Positions 10,401 through 17,212 of a stretch of 64,000 nucleotides of DNA are shown piece by piece. Made by a program: the position numbers and the translations under genes. Below the pieces are notes generated by a model. That model was not told the origin of the DNA. It made no database searches and saw nothing but the letters and a program-made list of their open reading frames with translations. The stretch is from Pseudomonas sp. QTF5 (GTDB lineage: Bacteria > Pseudomonadota > Gammaproteobacteria > Pseudomonadales > Pseudomonadaceae), in the NCBI RefSeq assembly GCF_000512695.2, contig NZ_AZRW02000013.1:62001-126000 (forward strand), in the 5' to 3' direction. The stretch's first letter is position 1, and each line of letters opens with the position of its first letter.

Positions 10401-12111
10401 CGACGGCGAATACACAATGATGTACGACAATAGCCTTATAGGACGGCAACTGAGCTATACCGACGTGCTCGGTCAGCTTCAAAGTTATGGCTACGACCTG
10501 ACGGGAAGATTGGTGAAAACACAATTGGGCACCACCTCTTCAGTTTTTACTTACGATGAATTTGGGCGGCCTTTTACTACTGAAACGCAAGACGGTTCGC
10601 AAAAGGTAATTACTACGCTGACATACGATAAATTCGATCGCGAAACAAAGCGCGTATTCAACCTGAATGGTGTCATGCAGGAGCTGACGCAAGTGTACAA
10701 CGAGGTCGACGCATTGGTTCAGCGCACCTTGAAAGCGGGAACCGAAGTCTTGCGAGACGAGATGTATGATTACGACCCGCGCGGCAGACTCGTGACCTAT
10801 ACCTGCGAAGGGAGCCAGCCGCCAAAGGACCCTTATGGCAATGAGATTCGCAGTCAAGTCTTTAGATTTGATGCAATGGATAATATCACTGGAGTGATTA
10901 CGAGTTTCGGCGAGAAGGAAAACGTAGCGCGACATTTTTATGAGAACCCAGATAAAACCCAGCTGACACGGATTACTAATACCTATACCAATACTGATGT
11001 CAATACTGATGCCAAGTATCCTGCGGAGATCAAGCTCGAATATGACCTGAACGGGAATTTGATTCGCGACGAAGTCGGTCGCAACCTGGTGTACAACGCG
11101 CTTAATCAGCTGTTGAGTGTCAATGACTCATCGTTCAAGTACGACCCACAGAATACGCTGACAGGTTCACGCTCTGGCGATGTAGACAGTACGCAGGAGC
11201 AGCGCTTTTATCAAAAAGGAGAGCTGGCGAATCGGATTCAGGGGGCCGAGAAGAGTACCTTCGTGCGTGGCGAAGGAGGTGTGCTCGCGGAGCAACAGGT
11301 CGGTGCTGACCCAAAGACCCTGGTCTTGGCCGAAGACAATAAAAATAGCCCTCTATGCGAGATGCTTCCCGAGTCGTCCAACAATGTCGCCTATTCGGCT
11401 TATGGCTATCGCAGTGCTGAAGCGGCGGTCAATACATCCTACGGATATAACGGTGAACTTCGAGAGGCGGATACCGGTTGGTATTTCCTAGGGAATGGAT
11501 ATCGGGCGCTCAACCCATTGCTGATGCGATTCCATAGCCCGGATAGCTGGAGTCCGTTTGGCGCAGGGGGAATGAATGGATACACGTATGTCTTGGGCAA
11601 TCCAATCAAATGGAAGGATGAAACGGGGCATATGATTAGCCGTGTAAGCTTCATCAAACAGGCCAAGGCGGAAAACGCGGCTCAGTTTAGCCGTGCATCT
11701 ACTGCACAAGCTGTCGCGATGAAGGCCAGGGTCAAAAGTGCGAGTAAATCAGCTGCACCTGCTACCCAACAAGCTGATGATTTACTCACTCCAGTGAGCC
11801 CAACCTCTCAAAGACCGCCCATGCCATTTCCAAAACCAAAACCGAACTCATACTTACGCCGCAATGAAAAGAATCCAGTAGCTGAATGGGTTGTAGAGAG
11901 TAATCCTGCTTTCGACAAACCGAAGAAATTGCTCTCGTGGGAGAATGGGGCGCTGCTTAGCGAACGAGAGTTTTCGACAGTCCCTGCATACACTGTTACG
12001 AAAAACTCCGCCCCAGAACAGAGTACGCACGTGCAAAAATCGAAAGCTGCGAATAAACCTTCGGTGAAAGAAATCAGGGAAACGCAAGGGCGCTTCCAGT
12101 TCGAGCAGTGA
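7423..12111 (+). CDS. RHS-repeat protein with variable C-terminal tail, 1562 aa
   Basis: RHS/YD-repeat family: large proteins whose repeats form a hollow beta-shell, often enclosing a C-terminal toxin (TcC, WapA and polymorphic Rhs toxins). The start at 7423 has GGAGA 8 bases upstream. The N-terminus carries the TcC/RHS-like opening (SGVDERTGQYTLSI, then GFGVGWDLRF). Many YD repeats follow (for example YDLYGNLTE, YDELQRVKSE, YEYDGLGRTVKE, YDHFGRMTE, YDLTGRLVKT, YDEFGRPF, YDLNGNLIRD). The conserved core ends at residues 1387-1403 (YTYVLGNPIKWKDETGH). The 159-residue tail is rich in Ala, Ser, Lys and Pro, with no nuclease, deaminase or ADP-ribosyltransferase motif that I can see, and there is no co-directional immunity gene: a LuxR-type gene converges after 48 bases. 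No signal peptide. It follows three large beta-rich proteins, probably in one transcription unit. Confidence 0.9.
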   Translation: MTTSSKVHSQAFGFMSYLSSGVDERTGQYTLSINVPEFQANELNGPGYPLGLVFNPMNTRNSGFGVGWDLRFTQFTPDNGILALNTGETYKVTSTTGGIPYFKEKKLDSFHFQNNLDGTYRVAHKSGLIEILKTVGGSGNLVALPHEIEAPSGHKIHLAYDRVDQLLDSISDSNGVLLRVQRNEAGTRVNLLVHPDGSSGGALANYELEVNSGRLEEIHLPFSIGGSWRLKYELKHDVLSIKEVDSPVGGREIIEYLDDGHGIPSLPGEPTLKIPRVTRHRSIPGFDQPEIEMTYLYSSNDQNNGHNFLGYGAEVSVEVGLDPLYKVNYLYNYGTTVNLIVDSKVVRSVVRTFNRFHLLKEEVTTQNDCVKRVSTTYHDVDAEFEQQPAQFQLPKKVENRWELANDSTKLRTEEVLTSYDLYGNLTEQTEASGIRTTFSYYQKDDVPGDPEGFVRSPKETIVYPASGASGNAQVLCTRHTYRLLAPLTGSASNGWLVPDKELLLELQGSNEIERQCTENFYNSTPENAFLHGRPSSQRLTLNGKTTSTTFAYNRLDSALAGASVLEIVETLTGFDHLVDGEPTPRHVEKINTRQISLLHGQPLLTFDDNNVVIKYTYDELQRVKSETVSPNTEYEATRLYSYTLASPEEPQASQTMTDVKGVTTRTKFDGLNRPVYEERQQADRKVRADEYRQTMAFAYDALGNLVEEKVFDWPNGEAKSLSAQWPNGDTSLVLTTRYEFNDWNEPRCTIGHDGIKVFEELDHLGVPEWKHGPVQRSWRETPAEPSAVSGETMTYLNLFEKPASVKRFNTRGDSTPISHHQYEYDGLGRTVKETDAKNAVTLFNYDHFGRMTENTLPMGAVVRRQYAEHSAEDLPIQISVDNYVLGLQDFDGLDRKKSDTTGGRMQTYSYDIGQAQPASVTTADEQLIRYKYRPQLGEEPWLRYLPGDAGEIEAVYEHDVQNARLMHCESEGLGLSREYFTTGEVKTETRTSVDGEYTMMYDNSLIGRQLSYTDVLGQLQSYGYDLTGRLVKTQLGTTSSVFTYDEFGRPFTTETQDGSQKVITTLTYDKFDRETKRVFNLNGVMQELTQVYNEVDALVQRTLKAGTEVLRDEMYDYDPRGRLVTYTCEGSQPPKDPYGNEIRSQVFRFDAMDNITGVITSFGEKENVARHFYENPDKTQLTRITNTYTNTDVNTDAKYPAEIKLEYDLNGNLIRDEVGRNLVYNALNQLLSVNDSSFKYDPQNTLTGSRSGDVDSTQEQRFYQKGELANRIQGAEKSTFVRGEGGVLAEQQVGADPKTLVLAEDNKNSPLCEMLPESSNNVAYSAYGYRSAEAAVNTSYGYNGELREADTGWYFLGNGYRALNPLLMRFHSPDSWSPFGAGGMNGYTYVLGNPIKWKDETGHMISRVSFIKQAKAENAAQFSRASTAQAVAMKARVKSASKSAAPATQQADDLLTPVSPTSQRPPMPFPKPKPNSYLRRNEKNPVAEWVVESNPAFDKPKKLLSWENGALLSEREFSTVPAYTVTKNSAPEQSTHVQKSKAANKPSVKEIRETQGRFQFEQ

Positions 12112-12159
12112 TTACAAGTGCTTAAATTTGACGTTCTATTGGATGTATATGGGCAGCTG

Positions 12160-12888
12160 CTAACGCTGTAACCCACTCACCCGAGCAAACTCCATCAGAC
12201 CCCCGTCATGGCCAAGCCCCAACTTGTCCATGGCGGTACGCTTTTGCCTGCTAATGGTTTTTTCGCTGCGGTTGAGTTGCGCGGCAATCTGACGGCCGGA
12301 CAGACCCTGAACAAACAATCTCACCACCTCCAGCTCCCGTTCGGAAAGTCCGGCTACAGGCGCACCCGCTTGCCTGGATACGCTTTGCGCACGCAATCCT
12401 TGAGCAAAGGCAGGACTCAGAAACCGGCGTCCCCTCATCACCTCATCCACGCACTGCTTCAATTCGCAAAGCAGGCTGCGTTTATCGAACAAGCCGTCCA
12501 CACCCAGCTTGAGCAAAGCCTGGTGTATGGAGGGATTGGATAACATGGTCATGACGATTAAGCGCGTTTGATGAAAGTGACGTTTTACGTAATTCATCAA
12601 GTTCAGACCATCGGGAAACTGTCCGTCAGGCATTGAGTAATCGCTTATCAGAACGTCGCAGGGTGTGCGCTGTAGATGGCCGATCAACTGGTCGGCACTC
12701 TGCGCCTGAGCAACGATGGAGAAGGTAGTGCCGAGCGTCATTTCTGCTCCCATCAGTACGACGGGATGGTCATCGGCGATAATGATGCGTAGCGCTTTAG
12801 TTGAACCATGCCCGTGGGACGCTTGCGCGTCATCACGGACACCGATGCGGGGGAGGTCAAGGTGTTTTCGCGTGTGATTCAGGTTCAT
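12160..12888 (-). CDS. LuxR/NarL-family response regulator (RcsB/BvgA-like), 242 aa
   Basis: Two-component response regulator. A receiver domain (residues about 32-155) has the acidic pair D39-D40 and the phospho-acceptor D83 in ISDYSMPDG. The C-terminal LuxR-type HTH (about residues 180-240) contains LSERELEVVRLFVQGLSGRQ and a recognition helix around RSEKTISRQK, in the RcsB/EvgA style. About 30 extra residues precede the receiver. The gene runs towards the RHS gene and its 5' end lies inside the 3' end of the adjacent HTH gene (32-base overlap), suggesting translational coupling. No sensor kinase is nearby, so its partner must be encoded elsewhere. It may control the island genes, but this is inference. 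Confidence 0.85.
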   Translation of the reverse strand: MNLNHTRKHLDLPRIGVRDDAQASHGHGSTKALRIIIADDHPVVLMGAEMTLGTTFSIVAQAQSADQLIGHLQRTPCDVLISDYSMPDGQFPDGLNLMNYVKRHFHQTRLIVMTMLSNPSIHQALLKLGVDGLFDKRSLLCELKQCVDEVMRGRRFLSPAFAQGLRAQSVSRQAGAPVAGLSERELEVVRLFVQGLSGRQIAAQLNRSEKTISRQKRTAMDKLGLGHDGGLMEFARVSGLQR

Positions 12889-13219
12889 GAAGGGGCTCGA
12901 CAGGGGTCAATGATACGCCCGCCGAACAGACGCCGATGCCAGGTCCATGGATGAGGCCTAACTCCCGTGCCATTGTTCCGGCGAGATGGCGCTTGCTCAC
13001 ACCAAATTTCTTGAGTGTCTTGTTAATGTGGTAATTCACGTTAGCTTCGCTACAGCTGCAGATCATCGCGATTTCACATGAAGACTTGCCAGCTTCGCTC
13101 CATTGCAAGAACTCCTTTTCCCGGCGCGTGAGATTGATCGATCGAGGTTGAAGGTGCTCTGCGGGTTGATAAGAAGCATCAGGGGTTGATCGATCTGAGA
13201 CGGTTGTGGTGCGGTGCAT
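12857..13219 (-). CDS. Small LuxR-type HTH protein lacking an autoinducer domain, 120 aa
   Basis: Residues about 30-90 are a LuxR HTH of the acyl-homoserine-lactone class: LTRREKEFLQWSEAGKSSCE, an IA-x-I-x-x-CSEANVNYHI recognition helix, then KFGVSKR and a terminal RELGLI. Full AHL receptors are about 240 aa with a ligand-binding domain in front. Here only about 30 unrelated residues precede the HTH, and there is a 30-residue tail. I preferred the ATG at 13219 (GGGAG 8 bases upstream) over 13234. The gene overlaps the following response regulator by 32 bases and so probably forms an operon with it. A constitutive DNA-binding protein or a modulator of full-length LuxR proteins would fit. It could also be a degraded quorum regulator. 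Confidence 0.75.
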   Translation of the reverse strand: MHRTTTVSDRSTPDASYQPAEHLQPRSINLTRREKEFLQWSEAGKSSCEIAMICSCSEANVNYHINKTLKKFGVSKRHLAGTMARELGLIHGPGIGVCSAGVSLTPVEPLHEPESHAKTP

Positions 13220-13591
13220 ATCTGAATCTCCCATTCATCATCATTGACGGCGTGGGCGCGGCAGAATCTTCCTACTTCTAAATGGCATGGTTCGCACGGC
13301 CATCCTTCGGGCGCCTGGGCGCGGTTGAAGGAACGTTTTTCTTATATCTCGATTTGGCTTGCGTGTGACCTGTCATAAATTACAGGTGTGGGACTTTAAT
13401 GAGGCATTGTTGGAAAGACTGTCAGGCAAAGCGACCCTTGTCGTAGGAGAGATCACTGGATTTCCGTCTTGCGCTCACGTTCTGATATTGCTTGCGGTCG
13501 TGCCGATACCGCTGACATGCAGTTTCGGTACTGGCGAGCATCGAGATTTGAGATAGGGTTGAGTCAAGGATTCGCGCCAATGGAGAGATAC
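13220..13591. other. Intergenic region between the divergent LuxR gene and the aruH pseudogene
   Basis: About 370 bases that should hold the promoter of the LuxR/response-regulator pair and the old promoter of the aruH relic. A 65-codon open frame at 13359-13556 has no recognisable product and no good ribosome site, so I do not call it a gene. A TTCTTATATCTCGATTTGG stretch near 13340 is AT-rich, but I cannot assign a promoter with confidence. Confidence 0.4.
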
Positions 13592-14775
13592 ATGCGTTAT
13601 TCAGCCTTGACCCAACGAATTGACGGCGATGGCGCGGCGGCCTGGCGCATTCATGATCGAGCGCTGACGTTACGCGAGCAGGGTGCTGACGTGTTGCTGC
13701 TGTCGGTGGGCGATTCAGACTTCGATACACCACAGCCCATTGTCCAGGCGTGCATCGACAGTCTTCTGGCCGGCGATACACATTATGGCAGGCGCGCGGC
13801 AGTGCCGGGCTGCGACGCAGTATCTCGGAGCGTCATCGACGTCTCAGTGGTCAGGTGGTGGGCATTGATCAGGTGATCGTCACGCCTGGCGCCCAATGCG
13901 CGGTGTATTCGGTTGCACAGTGCCTGCTCGATCCGGGTGACGAGGTACTCGTCGCCGAACCTATGTACGTGACTTATGAGGGCGTGTTCGGCGCATGTGG
14001 GGCAAAGGTGGTACCGGTATCGGTGTGTCCGGAGAACGGCTTTCGCGTTGATCCGGTGGATGTCGCGGCATTGATCACAGTGAAGACTCGAGCCATCTTG
14101 ATTAACAGTCCGAACAATCCGTCCAGTGCAAGCCTTTCATTGAAGACCTGGCATGAACTCGATCGCTTTGTGTCTGTCACGATCTTTGGTTGATCAGTGA
14201 TGAGGTGTACAGCGATTTATTGTATGAGGGCGTACATGTCAGCCCGGGTAGCCTGCCCGGAATGGCCGAACGCACAGCGACGATCAACAGTCTGTCCAAA
14301 TCTCACGCCATGAGCGGCTGGCGTGTAGGCTGGGTGATCGGCCCCAAGCCCCTGATAGACCATTTGGAGCATTTGTCAGTGCATGCTGTTCGGCATTCCT
14401 GAGTTCATTCAGCACGCCGCAGTGGTTGCTCTCGATGATGATCTGCCAGAACTGCTGCGTATGCGCCATGAATACCGGTTGCGCCGCGATCTGGTGTGGC
14501 TCAGCCTCGGCAACTGCCAGGGCTTGAAGCCTGTATGACCTGATGGCGGCATGTTCGTAATGGTTGATGTACGCCAAACCGGATTGAGCGCCCAGCGATT
14601 CGCCGAGCAACTGCTGGAAGGCTACGGCGTATCGGTGCTGGCCGGGGAGGCGTTCGGACCGAGCGCGGCGGGGCATATCCGTATTGGTTTGGTGGTTGAC
14701 CAGGGAAGGTTGGCAGATGCATGTCAGCGAATTGCGTTGTGTGCCGCGCAATTATTGGATGTACGCCGCGCTTAG
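13592..14775 (+). pseudogene. aruH: aruH pseudogene (arginine:pyruvate transaminase), three frameshifts and one nonsense codon
   Basis: The pieces reconstruct a PLP-dependent class I/II aminotransferase very close to Pseudomonas AruH, which starts the arginine transaminase pathway (arginine + pyruvate to 2-ketoarginine + alanine). Segments in order: MRYSALTQRIDGDGAAAW from 13592; a shift near 13790-13815; RRSISERHRR to SPNNPSSASL; a shift near 14163, after which LCVCHDLWLISDEVYSDLL continues; the PLP-lysine motif SLSKSHAMSGWRVGW; a shift near 14375 (CMLFGIPEFIQHAA continues); an in-frame TGA at 14536-14538 where AruH has Arg before PDGGMFVMVD; then the normal C-terminus ending at 14775. A GGAGAG ribosome site at 13582 is retained. 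The several independent lesions mean it is not an assembly error at one site. The partner aruI is not adjacent. Confidence 0.9.
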
Positions 14776-14907
14776 CCCCGCTAACGCAACATCAGACTGG
14801 TCCAAATAGCACAAATCCCATGGAATGCCACTGATAGATCTGTTAGTGGCGCACCACATCAAGAAGGGTTCTACTTGGGTACTTCTATTTGGTAAAGGGA
14901 AATGTCT

Positions 14908-16827
14908 ATGAATCGCTTATCATCCGACGACCATTCCTTGGATAGTGTTATCGCTGTAAAATCGGCGGAGCAAATTTGCTCACCTGGTTATGTGAGCGGT
15001 CACCGACTTACGCCAACTACCGTCGTAATGAACTGGGAAGAACGCTACTCGACGTGTTCTCGATGCCCGGATCCCATCGAGTACGAAGTTGTCATCGAAG
15101 GTCTCACGAGTATAAAAGTGTCTCACCCCCCTTGCGAGATATCGGGCCTGACGCCAGGGGCCCAATACTTGGTTTATGTATACGCGATAGCAGCGGATAA
15201 CAATGTATCAAGGCGCTGTACGTATCATTTGAACAAATTCATCCCGGTTATTCCTACCAAACCGGGAACCCCGGAAGTAAGCGATCTGACATGTACTTCG
15301 GCAACCCTCACTTGGGCACCATCGACAGACAATGGCGGGAACATTCGCTACAGGGTTTATCTTGATGGACATCTGGTAGGCCAGACCGATCAGCCGACAT
15401 TCAAACTTTCGCACTTGCGAACCAGCGTCAGCTATCTTGTCGAAGTCGTGGCGTTCAACGAAGGCGGTATCTCCCAGTCAGCCTCTGTAACGTTCAGGAC
15501 TTTGTTGCGCCCACCGACCAATCTGAAACTGAAACATAATGCCGGGACATGCAGACTTTCCTGGTCTCCGATGTTCTTCAAGTTTCCGGCTCACAAGGTC
15601 ACGATAAACGGCAAAAAATTTACCGCAGGCTTTTTGGGGTTGAATTTCAGTCTTGCTGAGGTGTCGCCTGGTCCAGCGCCTCATCATTTCACTTTTGAGG
15701 TGTACGCCGAACTTGATGGCCAGGTATCGGAGACTACAGAATTTGAGACTACATTGTATGATGTAGAGCCTCCCTCCAGGCCTGGCAAGCCAGTTATTAC
15801 AAATATCACCGACAGTACTGCTCATATGGAATGGGCGCCGTCGAGCGATAATGGCGGTTTTGTTCAATACAGAGTCGTCTTGAATGGATTGGTCAAATTA
15901 GATTATCAAGAGACGCAGTATCAGCTTACAAACATGCAGAGCGGTATCAACCAGCTCGTTTTTGTGCGTGCTGAAGACAAAGATGGCAATCTATCACAGC
16001 ACAGTGAGCCGATCATATTCAAAACGACAGGTCCGGAGCATTCAGGAGAAGTTCCTTTTCACTCCGCCAGAGTCCTTCCCTTAACTTCAACTAGTGCACA
16101 AATACAATGGTTTTACGACCCGATCGTTTTCGTGTTAGGTGCAACGATCCTGATAAACGGCGATGTTCATGCGGTTGCGGCTTTGGTAGGTTTTTCAAAC
16201 GTCCAGGGTCTGATTCCCGGATTCACGTACACCATAGAGTTGTTTCCATTTGGCTCTCCGTTCAAACATGGCCCCATGACCGTCATCTATGAGGCCAAAG
16301 ATATCACCCCCCCTACCGTCCCGGAAAATCTAAGCATCACAGAAATGACACCGGATTCGGTTACGCTGAGCTGGGACGAATCAACCGATGACATCGGCGT
16401 GCACGAGTATGTCATCTACAACAACAGCGTATATTTCGACAGTACCCCGTTAACCCAGTACACGGCCGTTGACTTAGTGCCCGATACTTATTCGTTTGAA
16501 GTGCGTGCTGTGGATTTTTCGGGAAATGCTTCTGAACCGGCTTCGATTCCAATTGAAATCAAGGGCACTCCCTTCAGCGCACCGACAAATATTCTTGTCA
16601 GTAGGGGTTTGATGCCTGCTATAAGCTGGGATGCGCCAAGTGATATGGAAGATGTCATCCGCTACGACATCGTTTTGACCGGGCCTGGGAGGGAAGAACT
16701 TTCATTCCAGACTACCCGGAATTTCCTGAGGCTCGAAAAGCAGGCGCTCAATCGTTACGAAATCCGCATTACAGCGCTTAATGCCAAGGGACGTTCCGCA
16801 CCGCTGATTAGCGAATTTACACGCTGA
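14908..16827 (+). CDS. Fibronectin type III repeat protein, 639 aa
   Basis: The protein consists of about six or seven FnIII-type domains of about 85-95 residues. The clearest begin PTKPGTPEVSDL, PPSRPGKPVITNI and PPTVPENLSITEM and carry the typical W-x-x-S-x-D-N/D-x-G-x-x-x-Y core (WAPSTDNGGNIRYRV, WAPSSDNGGFVQYRV, WDESTDDIGVHEYVI). There is no catalytic domain, signal peptide or transmembrane helix. The ATG at 14908 has AAAGGGA 7 bases upstream; the ATG at 14902 would be too close to it. FnIII arrays in bacteria usually serve as spacers in secreted polysaccharide-degrading or adhesive proteins, so an array alone is unusual. It sits at the right edge of the AT-richer island, and its stop codon abuts the relic of a DUF1345 gene on the other strand. 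Confidence 0.85.
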   Translation: MNRLSSDDHSLDSVIAVKSAEQICSPGYVSGHRLTPTTVVMNWEERYSTCSRCPDPIEYEVVIEGLTSIKVSHPPCEISGLTPGAQYLVYVYAIAADNNVSRRCTYHLNKFIPVIPTKPGTPEVSDLTCTSATLTWAPSTDNGGNIRYRVYLDGHLVGQTDQPTFKLSHLRTSVSYLVEVVAFNEGGISQSASVTFRTLLRPPTNLKLKHNAGTCRLSWSPMFFKFPAHKVTINGKKFTAGFLGLNFSLAEVSPGPAPHHFTFEVYAELDGQVSETTEFETTLYDVEPPSRPGKPVITNITDSTAHMEWAPSSDNGGFVQYRVVLNGLVKLDYQETQYQLTNMQSGINQLVFVRAEDKDGNLSQHSEPIIFKTTGPEHSGEVPFHSARVLPLTSTSAQIQWFYDPIVFVLGATILINGDVHAVAALVGFSNVQGLIPGFTYTIELFPFGSPFKHGPMTVIYEAKDITPPTVPENLSITEMTPDSVTLSWDESTDDIGVHEYVIYNNSVYFDSTPLTQYTAVDLVPDTYSFEVRAVDFSGNASEPASIPIEIKGTPFSAPTNILVSRGLMPAISWDAPSDMEDVIRYDIVLTGPGREELSFQTTRNFLRLEKQALNRYEIRITALNAKGRSAPLISEFTR

Positions 16828-17023
16828 ATATTACGCCGATCAGCAGCCATGAACCGATCACGGTCATGCGGTGAAACGTAATGCAGCAGCTTGCGAGTGG
16901 TGTCCAGGTCCTTGCTGTCGGCCAGTTCGAGATGATCGAATCGGCGGGAACCAGAATGCCCGCCGCAATGCCGAGGGTAGTCGCGGCTGACAGGCGCGGG
17001 TGGGTGTGGGTGAGGAAGGGCAT
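16817..17023 (-). pseudogene. Relic of a DUF1345 membrane-protein gene
   Basis: On the minus strand the open frame starts like Pseudomonas DUF1345 proteins (MPFLTHTHPRLSAATTLGIA, a first membrane helix). It then lacks the central part and continues, partly in another frame (LADSKDLDTTRKLLHYV), into the characteristic later helix TVIGSWLLIGVIFSV. A stop codon then occurs where the family normally continues with HYA. An intact DUF1345 protein is about 200-220 aa. Here about 60 codons remain, with an internal deletion, a frameshift and loss of the whole 3' part at the border of the FnIII gene. It marks the island boundary. Confidence 0.7.
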
Positions 17024-17110
17024 GGAGACTCGATGGAGTCAGGGCATTGCAATCACATTAGCCCAGGGTCGTGTGCTGTGACCATAACCTTCAAGTTTGT
17101 GAGATCCCTT

Positions 17111-17198
17111 GTGAGAGCGAGCCTGCTCGCGAAGGGGTCATCACATTCAACATCCATGTTGACGATTAGACCGCTTTCGCGAGCAGGCTCGCACACAT
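17111..17198. repeat. REP inverted pair (BIME) after the RND pump gene
   Basis: Two facing copies of the Pseudomonas REP (GAGCGAGCCTGCTCGCGAA and its reverse complement TTCGCGAGCAGGCTCGC), separated by about 45 bases. It lies just downstream of the RND gene stop and can form a long hairpin, probably acting as transcript end or stabiliser. Confidence 0.85.
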
Positions 17199-17212
17199 TG
17201 GGCCGGTGGTGG

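Noticed and set aside
7423..12111. RHS gene as a type VI secretion cargo
   Set aside because: No PAAR domain at the N-terminus and no VgrG, Hcp or adaptor gene in the window.
13359..13556. 65-codon open frame upstream of the aruH relic
   Set aside because: No convincing ribosome site and no recognisable product.
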